Part shown: positions 52,727 through 60,971 of the stretch, one piece after another | How positions within the stretch are numbered: position 1 is the first letter of the stretch | How the letters are laid out: every line of letters begins with the position of its first letter | Source of the DNA: Porphyrobacter sp. IPPAS B-1204 | GTDB taxonomy: Bacteria > Pseudomonadota > Alphaproteobacteria > Sphingomonadales > Sphingomonadaceae | DNA: 64,000 bases | Reading direction: 5' to 3' | NCBI GenBank assembly: GCA_003724185.1 | Contig: RHGM01000003.1 | Span: 620,001-684,000, forward strand | The notes under the pieces: model-generated | What the model saw: only the letters and a program-made list of their open reading frames with translations | The model's database searches: none | Told to the model about the DNA's origin: nothing | Translations under genes and position numbers: made by a program

Positions 52727-53830
52727 GTGCCGCCGAAATGGCCGATCGCCTGTGCCGCTGTGATGGCGTTGGCTGCGCCCGTGCAGGCGATGCCCCCGGC
52801 TCCGCCTGCGCCGGATGAGGCGGTGCAAGGATCCCTCGCCGTTTTCACCCCGCGACCGGACGGGCGTGACCATCGCCTCGATTACAGCGTCTGGACCGAA
52901 TTGCTGCAGGCCTATGTCCTTTCGATGGGCCCGCCGCTCCGCAAGATGCCGCCAGGCGGCGCCGCCACGCCCAGAATCAACGGACACAATTCGATCTACC
53001 GGCTCGAAGGGGCGATGGTCGGGTTCGACCTGATGGATGCCGAGACTATCGCCAATATTGCGCGCTATCGCCGTGAGCTTGAGGCGGTGGCGGACAGCGT
53101 TGATATTCCAGCCCTGCCGCGCAACGAACAGCTCGCCTACTGGTTCAACCTCCACAACGCCGCACTGATCGAGACAATCGCTGCCGAATGGCCCATCTAC
53201 GTCCCGCGCGAAATCACGGTAGGCGGCGTCCCGATCAATGAGGCGCGATTCATCACGGTGCGCGGTGTGGCCCTTTCACCGCGCGACATCCGCGAGGGGA
53301 TTGTTTTCAGCCACTGGAAAAGCCCGGAGGTGATCTACGGCTTCTGGCGCGGCGAAATCGGTGGTCCGGCGATGCAGCGCATGGCCTTCGACGGGAGCGA
53401 TCTTCGCAACCAGTTGGAGCGCGTCGCCCGCGAATTCACCAATTCGCGCCGCGGTGTGGAGCGTCGCGGACGGACGCTCCATGTCTCCCACTTCTATGAT
53501 GAGGCCGCGCCGTTCTTCTTTGCCGATTTCGAGGCCGATCTGCGCGCGCATCTCGGCAAATATGTCGAGGGCAAAGTCGCCAAAATGCTGACAGAGACCG
53601 AACGGGTGAAGCCCAGCCTTTACGAACACGACATCGCCGATCTGTCCGGCGGACGGCGGCCCAGCCTGTTCTACACCAACGGCAGGCTCAGCAAGCCCGT
53701 GCTCAACCTCCTTTTGCAACGGCGCAGCAAATTTGCCTATATCGCACGCAAGATGCCGCGAAGCGGCACGGTGACCTTCAGCAACATCATCCTGCCCGGA
53801 GATCCGCTGGACAAGAGCGAAGTGGAGTGA
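52727..53830 (+). CDS. DUF547 protein, copy 2
   Basis: This is a 367-residue secreted protein starting GTG 52727, with a signal peptide (IACAAVMALAAPVQA). It keeps the core motifs LPRNEQLAYWFNLHNAALIETI, VALSPRDIREGIVFSHWKSPEVIYGFWRGEIGGP and FFFADFEADLRAHL. It is the most diverged of the four copies and lacks the DFVNSLRGTQ wording (FTNSRRGVE instead). The preceding gap holds the shared upstream block. Confidence 0.92.
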   Translation: MPPKWPIACAAVMALAAPVQAMPPAPPAPDEAVQGSLAVFTPRPDGRDHRLDYSVWTELLQAYVLSMGPPLRKMPPGGAATPRINGHNSIYRLEGAMVGFDLMDAETIANIARYRRELEAVADSVDIPALPRNEQLAYWFNLHNAALIETIAAEWPIYVPREITVGGVPINEARFITVRGVALSPRDIREGIVFSHWKSPEVIYGFWRGEIGGPAMQRMAFDGSDLRNQLERVAREFTNSRRGVERRGRTLHVSHFYDEAAPFFFADFEADLRAHLGKYVEGKVAKMLTETERVKPSLYEHDIADLSGGRRPSLFYTNGRLSKPVLNLLLQRRSKFAYIARKMPRSGTVTFSNIILPGDPLDKSEVE

Positions 53831-53841
53831 CGCATCTCCAT

Positions 53842-53896
53842 GAACCGGTGTTCTTGCTAGGTTTATCCATCTGAGATATCTTCGCTTTCGGACGGG
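53842..53896 (+). promoter_or_regulatory. Conserved upstream block, copy before DUF547-3
   Basis: GAACCGGTGTTCTTGC, then AGGTTTATCC and TGAGATATC, then CTTTCGGACGGG. About 70% of the bases match the block before copy 4. TATC and GATA stand as an inverted pair 7 bases apart. Confidence 0.65.
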
Positions 53897-53924
53897 AGCA
53901 ATTGATCTGGTGGGAGAGATTCGG

Positions 53925-55115
53925 GTGCTGCCGAAACACATGATCGCGCTGCTGACGGGCGCCGTTCTGGCTCTGCCTGCGGTGGCGGCTGCCGAAACCC
54001 GCGCCCTTCACGGCCAGCCTGACCCTGCGGACCGCCAACTTGTCCCCGCCATTGCCGCGCCCCAGGTTCAAGCATCGCCGTTTGACGAGCGGTTGGCGGC
54101 CTTCACCCCCACCACCGATCCGATCCGCCACACGATCGATTACGAAATCTGGGATTTCGCGCTCAAGCGGATCCAGATCTCGATGGGCCCCTCAGACCGG
54201 CAGGGCGCCCCTCGCCGCGAACCGATGACTGGCACCCGGGTCAAACACGGGCCACAGTCGCGTTACCGACTCGAAGGGTCAATGGTGATGTTCCGGTTCT
54301 TCGATGACGAGGTGATCGCCAGCTTTACCGAATACCGGCAGGATCTGGAACGCGTTGCCGAAACGCTCGATATTGCCGCGCTCCCGCGCAACGAACAGCT
54401 CGCCTATTGGATCAACCTTCATAACGTGGCGCTGCTGGAGCAGATCGCGAAGGATTGGCCGGTGCGCCAGCCGCGCGATATCACGCTGGACGGGGTGCCG
54501 CTTGACGAGACCAAGTTCATCACCTTGCGCGGTATCCCTGTGTCGCTGCGCGATATCCGCGAGAACATCGTCTATCGCCACTGGAAGGATCCCAAGGTCA
54601 TCTATGGCTTCTGGCGCGGCGAGATCGGCGGACCGCAGCTGCAATCCTATGCCTTCACCGGTGCCAATGTCGGCTCGTTGCTGGAAGTGGCGGCGGCTGA
54701 TTTCGTCAACTCTCTGCGCGGCACGCAGAAACGGGGCGACAGGCTTGATGTCGCGCTGCTCTATGGCGAGGTCGCACCGTTCTATTTCCCCGATTTCCAG
54801 TCCGATCTGCGAGCGCATCTGGCGAAATATGCCGACGAGCCCGTGACAGAACTGCTCGCCATGACCGGCGAGCTTCGCGCCGCGATCAGCGAACCGGACA
54901 TTGCCGATCTGCACGGCGGCGCGCGTCCGCCGAGTTACCTCGCGGTCCAGATCCCCGGCTGCCCCAGCGCGTGGCATAACGCGGCCTGCGAGCTGTTACA
55001 GGCGCGCAGGTTGAAGTTTGAGGCCATGGAACGCCGCGGCCAAGCGACCGGGCGGGTGTTCTTTTCCAACGTCGACCTGCCGGGCGATCCGCCAAACAAG
55101 AACGCGGTCGAGTGA
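53925..55115 (+). CDS. DUF547 protein, copy 3
   Basis: This is a 396-residue secreted protein. I chose GTG 53925 because GTGCTGCCG matches the ATGCTGCCG start of copy 4, with GGGAGAGAT upstream; GTG 53910 is the alternative. The signal peptide is ALLTGAVLALPAVAAAE. Core motifs LPRNEQLAYWINLHNVALLEQI, VSLRDIRENIVYRHWKDPKVIYGFWRGEIGGPQ and ADFVNSLRGTQ are intact. It is closest to copy 4, including a C-terminal Cys pair (GCPSAWHNAACE) and the ending GDPPNKNAVE. Confidence 0.92.
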   Translation: MLPKHMIALLTGAVLALPAVAAAETRALHGQPDPADRQLVPAIAAPQVQASPFDERLAAFTPTTDPIRHTIDYEIWDFALKRIQISMGPSDRQGAPRREPMTGTRVKHGPQSRYRLEGSMVMFRFFDDEVIASFTEYRQDLERVAETLDIAALPRNEQLAYWINLHNVALLEQIAKDWPVRQPRDITLDGVPLDETKFITLRGIPVSLRDIRENIVYRHWKDPKVIYGFWRGEIGGPQLQSYAFTGANVGSLLEVAAADFVNSLRGTQKRGDRLDVALLYGEVAPFYFPDFQSDLRAHLAKYADEPVTELLAMTGELRAAISEPDIADLHGGARPPSYLAVQIPGCPSAWHNAACELLQARRLKFEAMERRGQATGRVFFSNVDLPGDPPNKNAVE

Positions 55116-55126
55116 GGTATCTGCAT

Positions 55127-55181
55127 GAACCTGCGTTCATCGCAGGTTTATCCAATTGAGATAGCTTGTCTTTCGGACGGG
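55127..55181 (+). promoter_or_regulatory. Conserved upstream block, copy before DUF547-4
   Basis: GAACCTGCGTTCATCGC, AGGTTTATCC, TTGAGATAGC and CTTTCGGACGGG, followed by TCTGGTGGGAGAGAT before the start codon. It aligns almost base for base with the block at 53842, including the ribosome binding site. Confidence 0.65.
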
Positions 55182-55208
55182 TTCGATTCATCTGGTGGGA
55201 GAGATGAT

Positions 55209-56427
55209 ATGCTGCCGAAGTTCGTGATTGCCCTGCTGGCCGGGTCAAGTCTGGCCGTGCCTGCCATCGCTGCCGCCGAAACGCCCGATGCGCACCAACA
55301 GTCCGAAAGGAAAGATCTCCATTTCGTCCCCGGCATCGCCCCGGCCGATACGAGAGCCTCGTTCTCGGACGAGCGGCTGGCGATCTTTACCCCCACCAGC
55401 GATCCCGTGCGCCATGCGATCGATTACGAAATCTGGGATTACGCGCTCAAGAACATTCTGGTGTCGATGGGCCCTTCAGACCGCCAGGGCGCGCGCCGTC
55501 CTGATCCGGCGATCGGCTCGCGGTTGAACCACGGACCGCAGTCGCGTTACCGGCTCGAAGGGTCGATGGCGATGTTCCGCTTCTTCAACAAGGACGTCAT
55601 CGCCAGCTTCACCGAATACCGGGAGGATCTGGAGCGGGTGGCCGGCACGCTCGATATCTCCGCCCTGCCCCGCAATGAACAGCTCGCCTTCTGGATCAAC
55701 CTGCACAATGTTGCGATGATGGAGCAGATTGCGAAGGAATGGCCGGTTCGCGAACACGCGCGAGATCAAGCTGGGCGGTGTGCCGCTGGACGATGCCAAG
55801 TTCATCACCTTGCGCGGCATCCCGGTATCCCTGCGCGACATCCGCGAGGAGATTGTCTTTCGCCACTGGAAGAACCCCAAGGTGATTTACGGTTTCTGGC
55901 GCGGCGAGATCGGCGGGCCGGAATTGCAGCGCCACGCCTTCACCGGTGACAACGTCAGCTCGCTGCTCGACGTCGCGGCAGCGGATTTCGTCAACTCCTT
56001 GCGCGGCACGCAGATTCGCGGCGAACGGCTTGAGGTCGCCAGCCTCTACGCCGAGGTTGCCCCGTTCTATTTCCCCGATTTCGAAAGCGATCTGCGCCGG
56101 CATCTTGCCGCCTTTGCGGAGGAGCCGACCGCCGAGATCCTGGCCAGAACGCGCACGGTGAAGGCCACGATCAGCGAACATGATATCGCCGATCTGCACG
56201 GCGGCGCGCGTCCCCCCAACTATCAATTCGCGGCCTCGGCCCCGGGCGCGATGGACGATCCGCTGATCGGCTGCTCGGAAGAGGTCGGATTTGCGGCCTG
56301 TGACCTCATGCAGGCGCGGGAAATCAAGCTGCGCAACATGCACCGCCGCGGCCAGCAGACGGCCCGTGTGTTCTTCTCGAACATCAGCCTGCCGGGCGAC
56401 CCGCCGAACAAGAACGCGGTGGAGTAA
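55209..56427 (+). CDS. DUF547 protein, copy 4 (frameshifted)
   Basis: This is closest to copy 3 and would be about 405 residues if intact. ATG 55209 starts a signal peptide (VIALLAGSSLAVPAIAAAE). The frame breaks near 55751-55762: the first frame reads KEWPVREHARDQ, and the family sequence resumes as TREIKLGGVPLDDAKFITLRG in another frame, requiring removal of one base. The rest is intact to GDPPNKNAVE. Comparison with copy 3 locates the break at GCGAACACGCG. It could be a real mutation in a redundant copy or an assembly error. Confidence 0.88.
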
Positions 56428-56514
56428 ACCCGTTCCCCGGCGCCGCTGCCTGCTTGCCGTGGGCGGCGGCTTGCTGGTAGGCCCTGCCCACTGACCGGGG
56501 AGGGCCACAACCGC

Positions 56515-57940
56515 ATGACCGCGCGCCGTATCGGCCTCATTCTCGGCCCGCTGGCGCTGGTGCTTGCGGCGGTGAGCACGCCGCCTGCCGGGATGCCGCC
56601 GGGCGCGTGGCTGGTCGCCGGCTTGGTGGTATGGATGGCCGCCTGGTGGATGACCGAGGCGGTGCCGCTCAGCGTGACGGCGCTGCTGCCCTTTGTCGTG
56701 CTGCCGCTGGCGGGTGTTTCAACCGCCGAGGCGACTGCCAGCACCTATTACTCCCCGATCCTGTTTCTGCTGCTGGGCGGAGCGTTCATTGCGCTGGCGA
56801 TCGAGCGCACCGGACTACATCGCCGCCTCAGCCTTGCGATCCTGCGTCTGGTGGGCGCAGGCGGCGGGCCGGGGCGCCTGCTGCTCGCCTTCATGATTGC
56901 TGCCGCGCTGTTATCGATGTTCATATCAAACACCTCGACCGCGCTGATCATGATGCCGATGGCGCTGGCGGTGCTGGAAGGCGGCGGCGGCGCAGACCGC
57001 GAAGGCGGCGCGGTCCAGCAAACCGGTCTGTTCGGCGCGCTGCCGATGGGGATCGCCTTTGCCGCCAGCATCGGCGGGCTGGGCACCATCGTCGGATCGC
57101 CCACCAACGCCATCGCGGTAGGCCTGCTGGACGAGATCGCGGGGGTGCGCATCACCTTTGCGCAATGGTCGCTTTACGGCGTGCCGCTGGTGCTGCTGGC
57201 GATACCGTTGGCCGCGTGGATCGTCGCCAAGGTGGCGCGGGTGGCAGACCACCCCTTCGACATCACCTCCGCCCGCGCCGCGATCGACAGTCAGGCCGCA
57301 TGGACGGCGCCGGAAAAGCGGCTGGTGCCGCTCTTCGCGCTGACCTTCATCGCCTGGGTCACACAGCCGCTGGTCGCGCCGATGCTGCCGGCGGGATCAT
57401 GGACCGATGGCACCATCGCAGTGATCGCCGCGCTGGCACTGTTCCTAGCTCCCGATGGCACGGGCCGCCCGCTGCTGGTGTGGAAGGAGGCCGAACGCGC
57501 GCCGTGGAGCGTGATCTTCATGTTCGGCGGGGGCCTCGCGCTGGCGGGGGGGGATGCAGGCATCGGGGCTGGCGGTCTGGATCGGGCAGGCGCTTCTGCC
57601 GCTGGCGGATTGGCCGCTGGTGCTCGTCGCGCTGGCGGTGGTGGCGCTGGTAATCGTGGTGACCGAATTTGCCAGCAATGTCGCAACGGCGACGGGGATC
57701 ATCCCGGTGGTCGCGGCGCTGGTCGTCGCGCTGGGGGCCGATCCCGTGCTGCTTGCCCTCCCCGCCGCGCTGGCATCCAGCTGGGGCTTCATGCTGCCCG
57801 CCGGAACCGGGCCGAACGCGATCGCCTGGGCAACGGGCCGCATAAGGATCGGGCAGATGGTGACGGCAGGCGCACTGCTGGATGTGGCAGGCGTGGTCCT
57901 GATCGTGGGCGTGGTATGGGGCATCGCCGGACTGACCTGA
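56515..57940 (+). CDS. DASS/SLC13-type transporter (frameshifted at G8 run)
   Basis: The gene starts at ATG 56515 and needs one base removed in a run of eight G (57546-57553). The first frame continues MFGGGLALAGG then loses homology; the true continuation is MQASGLAVWIGQALLPLAD. Restored, it has 474 residues and about 11 helices. The two substrate-Na+ motifs are SNTSTALI (residue 140) and SNVATATGI (residue 385). From family knowledge it would transport di- or tricarboxylates or sulfate with sodium. Its stop is 13 bases before the SDR gene. Confidence 0.88.
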
Positions 57941-57953
57941 TGGGAGAGACTTG

Positions 57954-58787
57954 ATGACCGACAGCCGCAAGCCGGTGTTCCTCGTGATCGGGGCAGGCGC
58001 AGGGATCGGCGGAAACGCCGCAGCGCGCTTTGCAGCCGGGGGCTATCACGCCGTGCTGGCGCGCCGCAGTGACGAAGCCGGGCTGGCGCGGATGGTTGAC
58101 CAGATCACGGCTGCGGGCGGCACGGCGTCCGGCACATTGCTCAACGCGGCAGAGGACGGCGCGATCGAAGAGCTGGTTGCACGCACGGAAAGCGACATCG
58201 GCCCGATCCAGTGTGCGCTCTACAATCTCGGCGCGCAGATCGGGAACCGCGCGCTTGACCAGACCCCGCACCGCATTTTCGAACTGGGGTGGCGGCTGGG
58301 CACCTATGGGGTGTTCCGCCTCGCCCATGCACTGTTCCCGCAGATGGTGGAGCGGGCGAAGACCGGCGCGCATGGCACCCTGCTTGTCACATCGGCCACG
58401 GCGGCGGTGCGCGGAAATGCCGGACAGCACAGCCATGCCGCCGCAATGGGCGGGCGGCGGATGCTGTGCCAGACCCTCAACGCCGAGTTCGCTCCCAAAG
58501 GCGTCCACGTGGCGCACGTGGTGGTCGATGGCGCGGTAGATGCACCCGATACCCTCGGTAAGCTGCTGGGTGACAAATACGAAGCGTTCAAAACCCGGAA
58601 GGGCCGCGAGGGCATCATCGATCCGGCGGCGCTGGCCGAGACCTACTGGCACCTCGCCCACCAGCCGCGCAATTGCTGGAGCCACGAGGTCGACGTGCGC
58701 CCCTGGACCGACGTGCCGTGGTGGAACGACAACCCCGACCCGCAGATCGACAGCCGCGGCAAAGGCTTTGCCGGACCAAAGGATTAG
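57954..58787 (+). CDS. Atypical SDR-family protein
   Basis: This is a 277-residue Rossmann-fold protein from ATG 57954, GGGAGAG upstream. The glycine motif VIGAGAGIGGNAA is present and Ser of TSATAAVRG aligns with the SDR catalytic Ser. The YxxxK pair is missing: the position reads HAAAMGG, with His for Tyr and Met for Lys. The C-terminal QPRNCWSHEVDVRPW segment places it in an SDR subgroup in which the Tyr is often replaced. It may bind NAD(P) but its reaction is unclear. Confidence 0.8.
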   Translation: MTDSRKPVFLVIGAGAGIGGNAAARFAAGGYHAVLARRSDEAGLARMVDQITAAGGTASGTLLNAAEDGAIEELVARTESDIGPIQCALYNLGAQIGNRALDQTPHRIFELGWRLGTYGVFRLAHALFPQMVERAKTGAHGTLLVTSATAAVRGNAGQHSHAAAMGGRRMLCQTLNAEFAPKGVHVAHVVVDGAVDAPDTLGKLLGDKYEAFKTRKGREGIIDPAALAETYWHLAHQPRNCWSHEVDVRPWTDVPWWNDNPDPQIDSRGKGFAGPKD

Positions 58788-58846
58788 CCGCCGCAGCCCA
58801 ATGCTGGCATAAGGGCAGCCCCCACCCCAGACGGCGCAAGACCCCC

Positions 58847-59575
58847 ATGAGCTTTCTCCAGCGCGGCGAACCTGAACCGCAGGCCGAAGACCTGTTCCAC
58901 CCGGAAACCTATGTCGATGCTGCCATCAGGCGGCAAAGGCGCATTCCCGCGATGGTGCTGGCCGTGCCGATGGTGATCGCCTTCGTGTGGCTGATGTGGA
59001 CCGAGGGGAGCATGATCGGCTGGGCTGTCTCAGTGCCGCGCCTTGGCGAAGGACAGTTCGCGCTGATCGTGCTGCACATGTTTGCCCACGGCGGGCTGAT
59101 GCACATCGCCTTCAATCTGGTGGCCCTCGCAGCACTTGGGCCTGCGGTGATGGAGCGGCTCGGCCCGCTGGGCCTGCGCAGTTTCGCAGCTTTCATGGTG
59201 CAGTTCTTCGGATCGGGGCTTGGCGGTGTGGCCGTGTGGCTGGCGATCAATCCGACCAGCGAGGTCCCCATGCTGGGGGCCTCGGGCGCGATCTTTGGCC
59301 TGCTGGGTTATCTCATGCGCCAGCCCGATCCGCAGGATCAGCCTGTGCCTTTGATCGGCCCGCAGCTCGGACGCGCCTTCGTCGAATGGGTCAAGTTGCA
59401 CCTCCCGCTGCTGGCGATCTTCATCATCCCAGTGCTGCTGGGCGGGAGCAACTTCGGGCTGGCATGGGAAGCGCATCTCGGCGGATTTCTGGCCGGGATG
59501 CTGCTGTGCAGGCCAATCTGGGCGTGGAGCGGCGGACGTCCCGACTGGGTGCCGGACGAGGAAGCCTCCGCCTAA
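58847..59575 (+). CDS. Rhomboid-family intramembrane protease
   Basis: This is a 242-residue membrane protein from ATG 58847. Six helices surround the catalytic Ser of GASGAIFGLLGY and the His of EAHLGGFLAG, the usual dyad. The helix HMFAHGGLMHIAFNLVAL carries the conserved H-x2-N region. It cleaves membrane proteins within the bilayer; the target is unknown. The C-terminus is a short tail (PDWVPDEEASA). Confidence 0.9.
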   Translation: MSFLQRGEPEPQAEDLFHPETYVDAAIRRQRRIPAMVLAVPMVIAFVWLMWTEGSMIGWAVSVPRLGEGQFALIVLHMFAHGGLMHIAFNLVALAALGPAVMERLGPLGLRSFAAFMVQFFGSGLGGVAVWLAINPTSEVPMLGASGAIFGLLGYLMRQPDPQDQPVPLIGPQLGRAFVEWVKLHLPLLAIFIIPVLLGGSNFGLAWEAHLGGFLAGMLLCRPIWAWSGGRPDWVPDEEASA

Positions 59576-59579
59576 CCGA

Positions 59580-60092
59580 TCACCCCCGCCACTCGCGGCG
59601 TTCTTCGGCGGCACGCAGGACTTCGTAACTGGTCTGGATCAGCTGGAACTGCTTGGCTGCGTCCGCATCGCCCGGTTTCACATCGGGGTGCACTTCCTTG
59701 GCGCGGGCGCGGTAGGCCTTTTTTACCGCGTTGAAGTCGGCATCCGCTTCCAGCCCAAGTACCTCAAGCGCGCGCATTTCATCGGCCGAGCGTGATCCGT
59801 CGCCCGATCCTGCCCAGCCATAATGCGCGGATTCAGCATAGCCTGCGCTTTCCTGCCGCTCAGCCTTGGCACGCTCTTCCTTTTCGGAGGCCTCAAGCCC
59901 TTCGAAATAATCCCACTTGGAATTGTATTCGGCCGCGTGCTTCTGGCAGAAATACCACCGGTCGCGGCTGTTGGGGGCCTTGGGCGCGGGGCAATTGCCC
60001 GGCTCGTCGCAGCCGTGGCGATCGCAGATGCGGACATTAGTCGCTTCCTGCGAGGAGCCATAGGGACGCCAGCGCGGAAAGCCCCAGTCCAT
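59580..60092 (-). CDS. DnaJ-domain protein with N-terminal Cys/His motif
   Basis: This is a 170-residue protein from ATG 60092; GTG 60113 is possible. Residues 20-60 hold CDRHGCDEPGNCPAPK and FCQKH, a likely zinc-binding Cys/His cluster. Residues 110-165 form a J-domain with the HPD motif (RAKEVHPDVKPGD). It is a typical alphaproteobacterial J-protein that cooperates with Hsp70. The gene ends five bases after the rhomboid stop, convergent. Confidence 0.88.
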   Translation of the reverse strand: MDWGFPRWRPYGSSQEATNVRICDRHGCDEPGNCPAPKAPNSRDRWYFCQKHAAEYNSKWDYFEGLEASEKEERAKAERQESAGYAESAHYGWAGSGDGSRSADEMRALEVLGLEADADFNAVKKAYRARAKEVHPDVKPGDADAAKQFQLIQTSYEVLRAAEERREWRG

Positions 60093-60212
60093 TGACCGCT
60101 TGGCACGGCTCACCGGGAATCACCGCAGGCGTGCGGGTGCATGTTGTTTGTCGATTGTCTCACGCGCTCAATCTAGGCGAGGTAGCCCGTAATGGGAAGC
60201 TGTGAGAATACG

Positions 60213-60237
60213 GGAACCGGTTGCAATGTGAAATGTT
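60213..60237 (+). promoter_or_regulatory. EcfG-type general-stress promoter
   Basis: GGAAC (60213-60217), 17 bases, then GTT (60235-60237; TGTT). This matches the consensus GGAAC-N16/17-(C)GTT of EcfG promoters. A transcript starting about 7 bases further would reach the ATG 60257 with a very short leader. Confidence 0.7.
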
Positions 60238-60256
60238 GCATTGCAATACCCCGCGA

Positions 60257-60421
60257 ATGAAAGACCGTTTGATGAGCCCGCAACTGACCCTCTCCAGCCT
60301 GTTCTGCGTGCTTGCGCTCGCGGGGCTGTGCGTGGTCACGTCGGTGCGCGACCTCAGCGGCGTGGAAGGCCCTGCATTCGAACAGCAGGCCGAACTTTCG
60401 CCCGGCCTGCTGCAAGGTTGA
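60257..60421 (+). CDS. Small stress-type membrane protein
   Basis: This is a 54-residue frame with one hydrophobic helix (LTLSSLFCVLALAGLCVVTSV) and a short acidic tail. ATG 60257 or ATG 60272 could be the start; neither has a strong ribosome binding site. The EcfG-type promoter upstream (60213) and helix are the main support. It could be a signal-peptide protein cleaved near VVTSVRD. Confidence 0.5.
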   Translation: MKDRLMSPQLTLSSLFCVLALAGLCVVTSVRDLSGVEGPAFEQQAELSPGLLQG

Positions 60422-60427
60422 TCACGC

Positions 60428-60946
60428 CTAGTTGATGATGACAGACGCGGCGCGGCGGTTTTGCGCCCAGGCGCCTTCGTTGGAAGCCAGAGCGACCGGG
60501 CGTTCCTTGCCGTAGCTCACCACCGAAATGCGGTTCGCATCGACCCCTAGGCTCACAAGATAGGCCTTGGCCGAATTGGCACGGCGTTCGCCGAGTGCGA
60601 GGTTGTATTCACGCGTGCCGCGTTCATCGGCGTGGCCTTCGATGGTGAAGGTCACCTGCGGGAAGCGCGCGAAATACTGCGCCTGTGCCTGCAAGGCAGC
60701 CGCGTCCTGCGTGTCGATGTTGTAACGATCCGTGTCGAAATAGATCGTGGTCGACGAACCCACGGCAGCGGCAAAGTGCCCCTGTGTGCCCACAGCCGGG
60801 CCGGACGGCTGGACCTGCGGGGTCGGCTGGGTGGGAGCCGCGGTTTGGGTTGGGGCCGGGGGCAGCACCTCGGGCGCCTTTTTGGCGCAGGCGGCAAGGC
60901 CGGTGGCCGAAGCCAGCAGCAGGATCGTGGCAATTTTCGTGTTCAT
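60428..60946 (-). CDS. pal: Peptidoglycan-associated lipoprotein Pal
   Basis: This is a 172-residue outer-membrane lipoprotein. Lipobox LAAC near residue 20, then a Pro/Gln linker and an OmpA-like domain: STTIYFDTDRYNIDT, FTIEGHADERGTREYNLALGERRA and ISVVSYGKERPV. It binds peptidoglycan and TolB and maintains outer-membrane constriction at division. It follows tolB with a 25-base gap. Confidence 0.97.
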   Translation of the reverse strand: MNTKIATILLLASATGLAACAKKAPEVLPPAPTQTAAPTQPTPQVQPSGPAVGTQGHFAAAVGSSTTIYFDTDRYNIDTQDAAALQAQAQYFARFPQVTFTIEGHADERGTREYNLALGERRANSAKAYLVSLGVDANRISVVSYGKERPVALASNEGAWAQNRRAASVIIN

Positions 60947-60971
60947 CGCTCTTTTCCTTTCACGTCAATCA

